From: Brassica napus
Taxonomy: Eukaryota > Streptophyta > Magnoliopsida > Brassicales > Brassicaceae
Assembly (NCBI RefSeq): GCF_020379485.1
Contig: NC_063451.1
Coordinates: 24,286,630-24,350,629, forward strand
Direction: 5' to 3'
Length of the DNA stretch: 64,000 nucleotides
The notes under the pieces were generated by a model. The model had not been told where the DNA came from, searched no databases, and worked only from the letters and a program-made list of their open reading frames with translations. Made by a program: the position numbers and the translations under genes. Below, one piece after another: positions 1 to 10,716 of the stretch (position 1 is the first letter of the stretch; each line of letters begins with the position of its first letter).

Positions 1-492
1 GACGCCCTACGGAGCCTTAAAAGCTCCCTTTTATTAGTATAGACTAGGGTTGGCCAGTCCTACGGGCGGGATATTAGTTAATTTGTTTAATTTTATCGTG
101 AATCTTTGATTTTAGATACCATTGTTTATATGGTAAATTAACTCTCCCATGATGGTGGCACTAATTATGGACTAATGAGATTATGTGATGGGGAAAGTAG
201 CTCTTTGAAGTTGAGATATGTTGTTTAATAACCTGAAGGTGTATTGTTCATATTATCAGATATCAATTGGTTGACGAGTGGATTTTGTTTTTAATATACT
301 AATAATATCCCCTATATATTAATTGAGAAGCATTTGAAAAATTAGAACCTTAATTTTGTATTAATTGAAAAAAACCTCAAATCCTAGGTGGCACTCTAAA
401 TGCCTTCTAAATTCTATTTCAAAGAATTCTAGAGCATCTAATATAAAGTATAGTTTAATCTAATGGTGTCACATTATTCCATAATTATATAA
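1..492. other. AT-rich intergenic DNA
   Basis: No open frame, RNA gene or recognisable element is visible. The sequence is AT-rich and leads into the tandem repeats that start near 493. Confidence 0.5.
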
Positions 493-2320
493 CACTAGAG
501 AACATTATATTAACTTAAAATATATGAAGTGTGTATTATTTCCTTAAATAAAAGCTACGGAATTACCTAATATGATTTACATATATACGGGAATTAATGA
601 TTATGAATAATAAAGATTTGATAACAATTTTTGCATCTTTCTTCATTTTTGTTTAAATTTATATTATTAAAAAAACTTAAACAATCACATTAACCATATA
701 ATAAAAAATTAGATTTTTTATTATATGTTATATTTTGAATTTTTTTAAATGACTTTAAATTACAAAAATGAGAAAACCTTTATATGTTATATTTTTTTTA
801 AACGACTTTAAAATACAAAAATGAGGACACCTTATATGTTATATTTTTCTTATATGTTAGAATTTTCTTATATGTTATATTTTGAATTTTTTTAAAACGA
901 CTTTAAATTACAAAAATGTAAGTTTTTCTTAAGTATACGACTAAAAACATTAAAATGACATGTATCAGTTCGATGGTTGATTTGAAAGCTTTCAAAACCA
1001 TATGGAAGATAAAAGTCAAAATAATTCAACTGTGAAAACAACACTGTTCACTTTTTTCAAGAATATGTTCGCTGGAAAAAATAAGGTTTTTATGTCATAA
1101 TTTGTTTAATGTCCACTAGAGAACATTATATTAACCTAAAATATAAGAAGTGTGTATTATTTCTTTAAATAAAAGCTATAGAATTACCTAATATGATTTA
1201 CATATATATGACAATTAATGATTATGAATAATAAAGATTTGATAACAATTTTTGCATCCTTTTTCATTTTTGTTTAATTTTATATTATTAAAAAAATAAA
1301 CAATCACATTAACCATATAATAAAAAATTAGATTTTTTCTTATATGTTATATTTTGAATTTTTTAAAATGACTTTAAATTACAAAAATGAGGAAACTTTA
1401 TATGTTATTTTTTTTTAAAAATGACATTAAAACACAAAAATGAGGACACCTTATATGTTAGATTTTTTTCTTATATGTTATATTTTGAATTTTTTAAAAC
1501 AACTTTAAATTACATAAATGTAAGTTTTCCTTAAGTATACGACTAAAAACATTAAAATGACATGTATCAGTTCGATGGTTGATTTGAAAGTTTTCAAAAC
1601 CATATGTAAGTTAAAAGTCAAAATAATTCAACTGTGAAAACAATGCTATTCACTTTTTCAAAATTGTGTTCGAGGAAAAAAATAAGGTTTTTATGTCATA
1701 ATTTGTTTAATGTCCACTAGAGAACATTATATTAACCTAAAATATAAGAAGTGTGTATTTGTTCCCTAAATAAAAGCTACGAAATTACCTAATATGATTT
1801 ACATATATACGGCAATTAATGATTATGAATAATAAAGATTTGATAACAATTTTTGCATCCTTTTTCATTTTGTTTAATTTTATATTATTAAAAAAAAATA
1901 AACAATCACATTAACCATATAATAAAAAATTAGATTTTTTCTTATATGTTATATTTTGAATTTGTTAAAATGACTTTAAATTACAAAAATGAGGAAACCT
2001 TATATGTTATTTTTAAAAAAAAAAACGACTTTAAAATATAAAAATGGGGACACCTTATTTGTTAGATTTTTTCTTAGATGTTATATTTTGAATTTTTTAA
2101 AACGACTTTAAATTACAAAAATGTAAGTTTTCCTTAAGTATACGACTAAAAACATTAAAATGACATGTATCAATTCGATGGTTGATTTGAAAGCTTTCAA
2201 AACCATATGGAAGAGAAAAGTCAAAATAATTCAACTGTGAAAATAATACTGTTCACTTTTTTCAAGAATGTTTTCGATGGAAAAAATAAGGTTCTTATGT
2301 CATAATTTGTTTAACGTCCA
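493..2320. repeat. Three tandem copies of a ~0.6 kb AT-rich repeat
   Basis: Three head-to-tail units start with CACTAGAGAACATTATATTAA at 493, 1114 and 1715 and are 621, 601 and about 606 bp long. Each contains the same ordered landmarks, such as a block beginning AAAGATTTGATAAC and another reading CATGTATCAGTTCGATGG. Inside each unit a shorter motif (TTATATGTTATATTTTGAA followed by T-runs and GACTTTAAATTACAAAAATG) recurs two to three times, so it is a repeat of repeats. No coding frame is present. It could be a minisatellite that grew inside a transposon or a local array; nothing here decides. Confidence 0.85.
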
Positions 2321-3396
2321 ATCCGATCAACCCATGATGTATTAATTATAGTTTTGTACCATTATTTTTAATAAAAATTGATCTGATCCATCGGAAAGAA
2401 ATTATATAATAACAACAAAAATTATTTTATATATATAAATAAAATGATCACATATATAAAAAAAACTATCGATAATATATACGAATTAACTCACTCTGCG
2501 TCTTATCCTAGTATTTTTATTAGTTATGTACGTTAACATATGTTGTAGCTAAATGATTGAAGATAATAAGTAACTGGTTGAATTTCATGGGAAGCAGACA
2601 AAATTTTTTTATTGTTTATAGTAGTAGCATAGGTAGTATATTTCGTTTATGTTGTTTGGGTGTCACGTTATTCTCGCCTTTGGAGTCTGTATAGTTGAAA
2701 TGTAACATAGGATCGGAGTTCTTCTAGGTGTACTTTGTAAATGATTTCTTGATTTGATTTCAACACTTATCTGTCATATTTTCATTATGATGCCACCCAA
2801 GTTTGCCGAGACGTTTTTATTTAATGTGGTGCCTAGGTTAACTGTATTGGAGTCACAGAAACCATGCTAATCTTCTTTGTATTGTTTTGGAAAATAGTCT
2901 TATTTGCTTTCCACATAATGGGCTTTTTTTGTTCCCGGCGGATAAAGGACATAAGGTATATTTACAACATTATTAAGGACCCTCGAAGCCTCCATATCTT
3001 TTTCGAAAAAATTAGACTTCGTTATTTTTATGATTAAGATCACCATGAATTGTTGACAAAAAAATGATCACCATGAGTTACCTTTTTTTTTTGAAACACT
3101 TGGTATTTTTTATTGAAATTGTGTAATATTATCAATTAAAATGATCAACCGAACTACTAAGGAAACAAACAATGAGATAGTTCGCTGAAGGAAATATTTT
3201 ATTGAAATTGTGTAGTATTATCAATTATGTTTGACTTGTGCGATTTAAATGTCATTTTCATCCTTGTAGTGCGAGGAAACTTCAACTATATAATTTCTTA
3301 AAAATTTGAAGACCAGCAAGAAAAACAATTTCAAATATCCAAGTACTATAAGCTCAAATACTCAGGAGACTTATATTTAAATACCAAAAGCTTTTA
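2321..3396. other. AT-rich intergenic DNA left of the first Copia element
   Basis: No coding region or element ends were recognised. It ends in a T-run (3397-3401) that forms the left copy of the target duplication of the Copia element at 3402. Confidence 0.4.
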
Positions 3397-3401
3397 TTTT
3401 T

Positions 3402-3572
3402 TGACAAGTTTAGCTTGAGATCAAAGTTATTTTATTCATTGAACTTTAGATGAGTATATATACTCACAATATAAAATCAAAGCTACAAGTAAATAGGAAA
3501 GATTAACACCATCTATCCTTATCGTAATATAAAACCTTATCCTAAGTTATATAGGAGATATATCCTCCAATA
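3402..3572 (-). repeat. 3' LTR of the first Copia element
   Basis: 171 bp, matching 8051-8221 except for two substitutions (near 3417 and 3525). It sits directly after the G-run that serves as polypurine tract on the minus strand. Confidence 0.93.
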
Positions 3573-3584
3573 CCCCCCCCCCCC
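3573..3584 (-). promoter_or_regulatory. Polypurine tract of the first Copia element
   Basis: Twelve consecutive C on the plus strand (G on the element's strand) directly abut the 3' LTR. This is the position where plus-strand DNA synthesis is primed in LTR elements. The polyprotein stop codon (3585-3587) touches the tract. Confidence 0.8.
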
Positions 3585-5279
3585 TCAAGTTGGAGCATGT
3601 AAGTTGTTAATGTCCAACTTGGGTAGAAATGCATCAAACTCTTTACGTCCAAGAGCTTTGGTTAGAATGTCTGCTAGTTGATCGCGTGTAGAAACATGAG
3701 TAGTCCTTATGACTCCCTTGGTCACTGCTTCTTGTACAAACCGGCAAATGATCCCCATATGTTTGGTTCGTTCATGTAGGACAGGGTTAGCACTTAGATG
3801 TAACGCTGACTTTTTATCACAACAAACGAGCATCAGTGCTGTATGTTCTATACCAAGTTCGTTGAGAAGGCCTTTGATCCAGATGAGCTCTTTAGTCATT
3901 GACTTCAGTGCTCGAAACTCGGCTTCAGTTGATGATAGAGAAACACCATTATGTTTCTTAGTTTTCCAAGACACAGGAGAGATCCCAAACTGTACGATCC
4001 AGCAAGTGAGCGAACGGCGAGACGAGGGATCCGCTCCCCAATCTGAGTCACACCAGCCAGTTACAGACAGCGTAGTGTTGGCGCGGAAAAGAACTCCTTG
4101 TCCGATAGTTCCTTTTAGGTACCGGACTACTTTCAAAGCCGCAAGCCAGTGTTCTTCTTGCGGTTTTTGCATGAATTGAGTTAGAATATGCACCGAATAA
4201 GCAAGATCCGGTCTAGTAGCTAGAAGATAGATAAGCCTTCCTGTTAGACGACGAAACTTCTCTGGGTCTGTAAGAAATGCACTCTCTGATTTTGCAAGTT
4301 TGTGATTCTGATCCATCGGAGATCCAGCAGGTTTACTACCAAGCAAGCCACACTCGGTAATAATATCAATAGTATATTTTCTTTGGCATAAATAAAGCCC
4401 TTGAGGACTTCGAGCCACCTCCAAACCGAGAAAATATTTGAGAGCGCGTAAGTCCTTCATGTAGAAGCAAGTAGAGAGATATGTTTTGAATGACCTGATA
4501 GCGTCCGTCGAGTCTCCTGAGATGATTAGATCATCGACATACACTAGAATCCGAAGTGTAACCTTATTTCGTGAATACACAAACAAGGAATGATCAGAAT
4601 ATGTCTGAGAGAAGCCATATTGCAGAAGAGCCTCTACTAGTTTGGCAAACCAACACCGAGGTGCTTGTTTTAAACCATATAGTGATTTTCGAAGACGACA
4701 CACTCGGTTTTCATCTCTTTGACCAAATCCGAGAGGCATCTTGATGTATACTTCATCATGAAGATCTCCATGAAGAAAAGCGTTATGCACGTCCATTTGA
4801 TGAATTTCATGGTTTTTCTTTGCTGCAATATCAAGAAAGATACGAACCGTGGTCATCTTGGCTACTGGAGAAAAAGTTTCATCATAATCGAGTCCTTCTT
4901 CTTGATTATTGCCTAAAACGACTAGTCGAGATTTATGGCATTCGATAGTCCCATCAGCTCGTAGTTTAATGGTGTATATCCATTTAGTTCCAAGAGCCTT
5001 TTTGCCCGGTGGTAATGCCTCAATATCCCATGTTTGATTGCGCTCAAGAGCATCTATTACTGTTTTCATAGAGGCCCTCCAGACATCATATTTCATTGCT
5101 TCCCGAAAGCTCCTTGGCTCAATATTTGTTTTTAGAGCGATGAGATAACTGCAGTAGGAAGGAGAGAAGCGATCATACGATAAATAATCAGATAAGGGAA
5201 AGAGCGAACCTGAGAACGGCTGAGGCGCGGATGATGGAAGAGAAGGAGTAGAGACGGGGATTGTAGTGACAGTATTCAC
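3585..5279 (-). CDS. Copia polyprotein, reverse transcriptase-RNase H part
   Basis: The C-terminal part of the Copia pol polyprotein. The reverse transcriptase starts with the block ALGTKWIYTIK, continues through VDVHNAFLHG-like and YGLKQAPRCW motifs, and has the catalytic YVDD box (in LVYVDDLIIS). RNase H follows with the block GWCDSDWGADP and the SSTEAEF motif. The frame is the same as that of 5295-7907, with only one TGA at 5295-5297 and five sense codons in between, so this is not a separate gene: the apparent start at 5279 is only a GTG. If the stop is read as termination, this part would not be made from the element's own transcript. All catalytic motifs look intact. The family is clear; activity cannot be judged. 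Confidence 0.92.
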   Translation of the reverse strand: MNTVTTIPVSTPSLPSSAPQPFSGSLFPLSDYLSYDRFSPSYCSYLIALKTNIEPRSFREAMKYDVWRASMKTVIDALERNQTWDIEALPPGKKALGTKWIYTIKLRADGTIECHKSRLVVLGNNQEEGLDYDETFSPVAKMTTVRIFLDIAAKKNHEIHQMDVHNAFLHGDLHDEVYIKMPLGFGQRDENRVCRLRKSLYGLKQAPRCWFAKLVEALLQYGFSQTYSDHSLFVYSRNKVTLRILVYVDDLIISGDSTDAIRSFKTYLSTCFYMKDLRALKYFLGLEVARSPQGLYLCQRKYTIDIITECGLLGSKPAGSPMDQNHKLAKSESAFLTDPEKFRRLTGRLIYLLATRPDLAYSVHILTQFMQKPQEEHWLAALKVVRYLKGTIGQGVLFRANTTLSVTGWCDSDWGADPSSRRSLTCWIVQFGISPVSWKTKKHNGVSLSSTEAEFRALKSMTKELIWIKGLLNELGIEHTALMLVCCDKKSALHLSANPVLHERTKHMGIICRFVQEAVTKGVIRTTHVSTRDQLADILTKALGRKEFDAFLPKLDINNLHAPT

Positions 5280-5294
5280 GACATAGTCACGAAG

Positions 5295-7907
5295 TCAAGA
5301 CGAGGGCATTCGTGTTCGCTGGCCACGTCCCATGTGCTCAGGTTCTATAGCAGACGCAGCTGCTGCGTCAGTTGAATCCTCTGTTTCATCATCATGATGT
5401 TCTGTTTCTATATTTTCTATTGGATCGTCCTCAGTTGGCAGTATATCATTACTCTCTGATTCTGTATTTTCTTCATGAGAAGCATGAGGCATAGATATCG
5501 CAATTGGTATGTCTTCAACGGTCGAATTTTTATCAGAATACGGAAACACATCTTCTTGGAATTCAACATCTCTCGATATAAACACTGCGTCTTGTTCTAA
5601 ATCAAAGAGTTTCCAGCCTTTAGTACCTGATGGATATCCCAGAAGTATACACCTTCGGCTGCGTGAAGCGAACTTATCCCCCTTCGTATTTTTATTATGA
5701 GCATACGCTAAGCAGCCCAATACTCTAAGGTGAGATATACTTGGAGGCTCTCCGTGTAATATCTCATACGGTGTCTTGTTGTTGAGCAATATCGTTGGTG
5801 TTCGATTGATGAGATGTCCAGCAGTTAATACACACTCTCCCCAAAACTCTATTGGTAAGTTGGCTTGAAATCTCAGAGCTCGGGCAATGTTGAGAATATG
5901 TCTATGTTTCCGCTCAGCGCGTCCATTCTGTTGTGGTGTATGGACACACGATGTTTCATGAATAATCTCTTGTTCTTTGAAGAATTGTGTGAGACACATG
6001 AATTCTGTCCCGTTATCGCTTCGTAGTATTTTAACTTTCTTGGAGAACTGTCGTTCGATAAGTATCAAGAAGTCTTTGATTTGTTGAGACACCAACGCCT
6101 TGTTTGGAAGTAGGTACAGCCATACTGCACGCGACTTATCGTCAATGATTGTAAGAAAGTAACGAGATCCACAAAAGGCTGTTGTGCGATAGGGTCCCCA
6201 TACATCACAGTGGATTAAATCAAAAACTTCTTTTGCATTATGAGAACTATCAGGAAAAGTAAGACGAGTTTGTTTAGCTCGAAAACAAATATCACAGGTT
6301 TTGATAGAGTGTTCATCAGTAGACGACACATGTTGAACAAGAGGAATCATGCTAGTAACTCGAGAAGACGGATGTCCAAAGCGACGATGCCATAATACTG
6401 AATTTTCAACGACCGTAGTATGGAGCGACACGAATGTTTCAATCCCTCGGAACCGGTACAATCCCTCTCCTTCTCTTTCACCCGCTCCAATCAGCGTCCT
6501 CGAGGTACGGTCCTGCAATATCATCAGTTTATCAGTAACTTGGCCAACAAGAAAGTTATCAGTAACCAGTTGTCCAAACGAGATAAGATTAGTATGGAAG
6601 CCATCCACATAATACACATTCTTGATGTGTAACTTTGGGGTGAGTTGTACTGTCCCCTGTTTTGAGGCTACAGCGCCTGATCCTGCTGGTAACATGACCG
6701 GTATTTTTGCAATATCGTGAATGTTTTCCATTAAACTGAGCTGGCCTATCATGTGGTGAGTTGCACCTGTATCCAAGATCCAGACACACTCATCACTCTT
6801 ACCCTTTAGACGATCTGTTGTTGCTCCTTTATTTATCAACTTCTGCACAATACTCCATTGATCATCAGAGATACCACTTAAACCTAGCCGGTCTTCATCA
6901 GTGATAGTTATATTTGCCTGAATTGTCTTTGGAGTTGTGTTCAAGACTGTGGCTGTATTGGCCTTTGGTGTTGCACTGCGATCTTGATTGGTGGAGTTGT
7001 TATTTGGTTTTGTATTCATGTTTCTTGGTCGATCTTCCCACCATTCTGGATATCCATTAATTGTAAAACATCCTGCTGCATCATGTCCGGTGCGTCCGCA
7101 AGCTGTACACTGACGAGTGGGGTCCCTGTTTCCAGGTCGTGTTGTATTTGGTCGAGACGAGTTTGAAGAACGAGTCTGAGCTGCGAAGCTCATCGCAGCA
7201 GGTTCAGATGTCTTTGTTGATCGAATGATTTCATTCTGGGAGATAGTTTGATAGACAGTATCAAGGTCAGGTAGGGGAGATATCGCACAAATCTGAGATC
7301 TTATGACACCATGGATGGAATCATCAAGTCCAGCTAAGAAATCATGAACTTTAAGAGTCTCGGCTTCCTTTTCTCGTGCTGAGTTTAGATCGCATTCACA
7401 CTTGCCACAGCTACATTGTTTAGAACTCATACAATCGGCAATCCCATCCCATAGTTTAGTGAGACGTCCGAAGTACTCATCGACGGTAGAACCGTCCTGT
7501 TTGCAATTTGCGAGCGCGATCCGTAGCTGTTGAAGCCTTGCTCCACTTTTGATTGAATATTGTTTCTTGATTATCTCCCATAATTCTCTTGCGACTTCGC
7601 GAGTTGAAAGGGAAGATCTGATCTTTGGTTCAATGGTTTGTTTTATCCATCCTACAATAAGATGATTGTTTGCTGTCCAATCTTCTAAGCAGGATGAATC
7701 GGCTGCCGGTTTAGGTAGACTGCCGTCGAGAAACCCAAATTTCTTCCGTGAGCTTAGAGCCATACGAAAGTTTATAGCCCATTCATCATAATTTAACCCG
7801 TTGAGGAGCGGTTGAGAGATAACTGCTCCTGGATTATCATTAGATGAAAGATCATAGGGTGAGATTCTTTTATACTTCAGGTCGCCAGTTGCTGGAGTGA
7901 TAGACAT
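5295..7907 (-). CDS. Copia gag-protease-integrase part of the polyprotein
   Basis: 870 codons from an ATG at 7907. The N-terminal gag domain (about residues 30-230, with the LNYDEWAINFRMAL block) forms the particle. A zinc knuckle CTACGRTGHDAAGC (CX2CX4HX4C) lies at about residues 267-280. The protease active site is WILDTGATHH at about 377-385. The GAG-pre-integrase block (WHRRFGH ... CDICFRAKQ) precedes an integrase core with HCDVWGPY, RSDNGTEF and an E in the QNGRAERKHR block. The frame ends at TGA 5295-5297 and continues in the same frame into the reverse transcriptase. A single C-to-T change at a CpG (CGA to TGA) would explain the stop. Confidence 0.93.
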   Translation of the reverse strand: MSITPATGDLKYKRISPYDLSSNDNPGAVISQPLLNGLNYDEWAINFRMALSSRKKFGFLDGSLPKPAADSSCLEDWTANNHLIVGWIKQTIEPKIRSSLSTREVARELWEIIKKQYSIKSGARLQQLRIALANCKQDGSTVDEYFGRLTKLWDGIADCMSSKQCSCGKCECDLNSAREKEAETLKVHDFLAGLDDSIHGVIRSQICAISPLPDLDTVYQTISQNEIIRSTKTSEPAAMSFAAQTRSSNSSRPNTTRPGNRDPTRQCTACGRTGHDAAGCFTINGYPEWWEDRPRNMNTKPNNNSTNQDRSATPKANTATVLNTTPKTIQANITITDEDRLGLSGISDDQWSIVQKLINKGATTDRLKGKSDECVWILDTGATHHMIGQLSLMENIHDIAKIPVMLPAGSGAVASKQGTVQLTPKLHIKNVYYVDGFHTNLISFGQLVTDNFLVGQVTDKLMILQDRTSRTLIGAGEREGEGLYRFRGIETFVSLHTTVVENSVLWHRRFGHPSSRVTSMIPLVQHVSSTDEHSIKTCDICFRAKQTRLTFPDSSHNAKEVFDLIHCDVWGPYRTTAFCGSRYFLTIIDDKSRAVWLYLLPNKALVSQQIKDFLILIERQFSKKVKILRSDNGTEFMCLTQFFKEQEIIHETSCVHTPQQNGRAERKHRHILNIARALRFQANLPIEFWGECVLTAGHLINRTPTILLNNKTPYEILHGEPPSISHLRVLGCLAYAHNKNTKGDKFASRSRRCILLGYPSGTKGWKLFDLEQDAVFISRDVEFQEDVFPYSDKNSTVEDIPIAISMPHASHEENTESESNDILPTEDDPIENIETEHHDDETEDSTDAAAASAIEPEHMGRGQRTRMPSS

Positions 7908-8038
7908 TGTGTGATCCCTGAAGTTGGTCGGATGTTCTTAGTTTCAAGCTGAGAAACAAAGAGATTTGATAATAATGATGTTTGTGTTTGCGATTTTTGC
8001 AAAGACAAAAAGGAATTTTTGTTTTTAGTTTTGTTCTT

Positions 8039-8050
8039 GCTTTGATACCA
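8039..8050 (-). promoter_or_regulatory. Primer binding site (initiator-Met tRNA)
   Basis: On the minus strand the bases directly after the 5' LTR read TGGTATCAAAGC. This matches the usual plant Copia site TGGTATCAGAGC with one difference. Confidence 0.85.
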
Positions 8051-8221
8051 TGACAAGTTTAGCTTGGGATCAAAGTTATTTTATTCATTGAACTTTAGAT
8101 GAGTATATATACTCACAATATAAAATCAAAGCTACAAGTAAATAGGAAAGATTAACACCATCTATCCTTATTGTAATATAAAACCTTATCCTAAGTTATA
8201 TAGGAGATATATCCTCCAATA
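8051..8221 (-). repeat. 5' LTR of the first Copia element
   Basis: 171 bp, 99% identical to 3402-3572. It carries the element's promoter. The right flank TTTTT matches the bases left of 3402. Confidence 0.93.
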
Positions 8222-8415
8222 TTTTTGTTTCAAAGTAAACGGTAGATGGAAGTATCGTTGTTATTCTTTGGTGTTTCACTTGCAAATAAAATTTTTATAA
8301 TAAATTGAACGAAACATTTACTAAATAATAAACATTCAAAAATGTATAAGATGTACGTACGTCAAAAGGAGAAATCTTATGAGCAACTCTTTGGGACATA
8401 TTAAACTTTTCTTCT

Positions 8416-8960
8416 TCAGAGTTTAGTGTAGCTAAGTAAGAGATTTGATTGTATAAACTGAATGTAAATGTTGGTTACCTGGAAGCTGCAACACCAAAGG
8501 CTTTGAATCATCACATGCAATGCATGTGAAGGACGAAAGCACTGTTGTAGCTTCTTGGAACAGTTAGAACAGGAAGTGTTCTCTGTTTGTATGCCCATGA
8601 ACTTTCCATCAAAAAGAAACTCAGTTGACTGTTTCAATGAGGCAGCATTAATAAACAACCAGTAAATATTGGAGGGCACCTAAATAAATACATTTTGAAG
8701 GTATACCTGACGTGGAGAAGTGAGAACATATTTATTGAGACACGATATATCGAAGCAGTGGCGGTCTCAGAACCGACGGGACCAACCAATCTAATGCGGT
8801 GTAAAGTATGTGTTCAGAAAAGGGAATGAATTTAGTTATTAGATGAACCATCAAAAGCACCTAATTCATATGACTATGGAACTTACTTTTGCAGCAGTCT
8901 CAGTGTCGAAGCAAAAAAGAGTCCAGACATAGTGTAGACAAATAACCGGCCTGCAGAAGA
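8416..8960 (-). pseudogene. RPA70-like OB-fold protein, C-terminal remnant
   Basis: Minus-strand exon-like pieces. One reads NTSCSNCSKKLQQ and, after a frame change, FTCIACDDSKPLVLQLP. The two CXXC pairs in this spacing resemble the four-cysteine zinc ribbon of the C-terminal OB fold of replication protein A 70-kDa relatives. Exon-border-like sites (CAG before GTAACC, CAG before GTATACC) flank it. The upstream half of what is probably the same gene lies at 14373-15425, on the far side of the Copia composite inserted at 9274. The frame is broken. RPA-like proteins of this kind are carried by plant Helitrons and are also amplified as DUF223 genes in Brassicaceae. The assignment rests on short motifs. 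Confidence 0.45.
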
Positions 8961-9273
8961 TAGGGAGGTTCTTGATTAACATAATGATGTGATCTCTTAA
9001 AGATGCAATTCAAGCAAGATTTATATTGTTTTCTTCGGTCACCTGTCAAACACAACCTTTCGGTTTGAAAAACAAACTCACATAATTGTATTGTTTCTTT
9101 CCGTGGTTTTTCTTGTTGAAATCTTGTAAAATGTGGTTTAAAAATATTATCATAGAAAAAAATTTCTGATTACTAAATAATTTCTTAATCCCAGAATTAT
9201 TATGTCATTCCACCATTTTATGAATCAAAAATAATAAAAGACGGGAAAAAGTCTAATACATTATAATGAAATT

Positions 9274-9472
9274 ATCGAGCTTAGGAATGTTTCCATATTA
9301 TTCTTAGGAAAAGATGTATCTTCGCTCTTAGGAAAAGATGTAGCTTCTTCATATATAAAGAGTTCTCATGGAGAGATGTTCCATCAAGAGAAACACATTG
9401 AAAGGTTTAGTTTTGAGAGAGTTTCTAAATCTAATAAGAAGAGAAGTTCTTATAATCTTTGTGTTTGATGCA
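9274..9472 (+). repeat. 5' LTR, lacking its first ~81 bp
   Basis: It matches 13224-13404 and the reverse complement of 14088-14286. The full LTR, as seen at 14088-14367, is 280 bp with TG...CA ends, so the first 81 bp are missing here. A TATATAAAG promoter-like box lies near 9352. Confidence 0.85.
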
Positions 9473-9480
9473 ACTTTAAT

Positions 9481-9493
9481 TGGTATCAGAGCC
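9481..9493 (+). promoter_or_regulatory. Primer binding site (initiator-Met tRNA)
   Basis: Exact TGGTATCAGAGCC, eight bases after the CA that ends the LTR. Confidence 0.9.
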
Positions 9494-9540
9494 AGGTTAC
9501 GAAGGTCGTTTACAAGAGGAGTTGTAACTTCGATCAAAAC

Positions 9541-10716
9541 ATGGGAGACGATTCTCAAGCACGTGATAAAGGTCTTGAGATGAAGAAGGACATACGATGT
9601 CCGATGCTAACATCGACCAACTACACCGTATGGTCGATGCGAATGAAAGTGATGCTTCGTTTATACGAAGTTTGGGATACGATTGATCCAGGGAGTAACG
9701 ATGCAAAGAAGAACAATATGGCGATTGCTCTAATTTTTCAATCAGTCCCGGAGGCGCTAATACTTCAGATTGGAGAACATGATACATCAAAGAAGATTTG
9801 GGAAGCTATCAAATCCCGTAACCTGGGTGCTGATCGCGTGAGAGAAGCAAGGTTACAAACTTTGATGTCTGAGTTCGACAAACTGAAGATGACAGACACA
9901 TACACGGTGGATAACTACGCAGGAAAACTTTCAGGCTTAGCATCGAGAGCAGCCGCTTTAGGAGAGATAATGGAAGCATCAAAGCTGGTAAAGAAGTTTT
10001 TGAAGGGACTTCCAAAAACGAAGTTCATTCACATCGTAGCTTCGTTAGAACAAGTGCTGGATCTAAATTCAACGGGATTCGAAGACATTGTTGGGAGATT
10101 GAAGGCTTTCGAAGAACGCATCAAAGAAGAAACCCAAGATGAAGGTCAATCGAAGCTCATGTTTGGAAAGAATGATATGCAAGGTGGTGGAAGCCATAAC
10201 AACTCACGAGGAAGAGGCATAGGTAGAGGTTATGGTGGAAGAGGAAGAGGACAAGGAAGGTCTAATGTTTCTGATGGTCATAACAAAGGAGGAGAAGCTT
10301 CAGACAAGACCAAGAAGGACTACTCTAAGGTTAGATGTTGGCGATGCGACAAGATGGGGCACTTCGTGTCACATTGTCCTACACGACCAAGAGAAGAAGC
10401 TAACCTAACGGAAGCACAAGAAGCAGATGCATTATATATGCATGAAGTAGTATTCCTCAACGAAGAGAGAGTGTTTCCTAAGAGGTTTGATGAATGCGAT
10501 GGAAATACAAGTATATGGTACCTTGACAATGGTGCAAGTAACCATATGACAGGCAAGAGAGAGTTCTTCTCAAACCTAGATGAGAGCATCAAAGGCAAAG
10601 TCAAATTCGGTGATGGATCAAACGTCGAGATTGTTGGGAAAGGTTCGATCACGTTCATCGGAAAAAACAGGGGAGAGAAGAGCACTCAAAGATATCTACT
10701 ACATCCCAAGTCTTAA
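9541..10716 (+). pseudogene. Copia gag-protease part, frameshifted
   Basis: Starts with ATG 48 bp after the primer binding site. The gag domain (about residues 20-200, including NYTVWSMRMKVML) is followed by a glycine-arginine-rich stretch, a zinc knuckle CWRCDKMGHFVSHC (CX2CX4HX4C) and a protease site WYLDNGASNHM. The frame is then lost. One extra base near 10665-10672, in the run reading AAAAAACAGGGG, shifts the sequence, and the downstream integrase continues in another frame (ALKDIYYIPSLKHN). The last ~15 codons of this frame are therefore spurious. It would make particles at most, without pol. Confidence 0.9.

Larger units (their letters stand above)
3402..8221 (-). mobile_element. Ty1/Copia LTR retrotransposon, nearly intact
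   Basis: A complete 4.8 kb Copia element on the minus strand. Two 171-bp LTRs (3402-3572 and 8051-8221) differ at two positions, which points to a recent insertion. The 5-bp repeat TTTTT flanks both ends (3397-3401 and 8222-8226). The primer binding site (complement of initiator-Met tRNA) lies just inside the right LTR, and a run of 12 G on the minus strand lies just inside the left LTR. Between them one frame encodes gag, protease, integrase, reverse transcriptase and RNase H in Copia order, broken by a single TGA at 5295-5297. The LTR ends read TA...CA on the coding strand rather than the usual TG...CA, in both copies. Confidence 0.93.

Noticed and set aside
3585..5279. Separate gene starting at GTG 5279
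   Set aside because: The frame is continuous with 5295-7907 except for one TGA; GTG is not a normal plant start.
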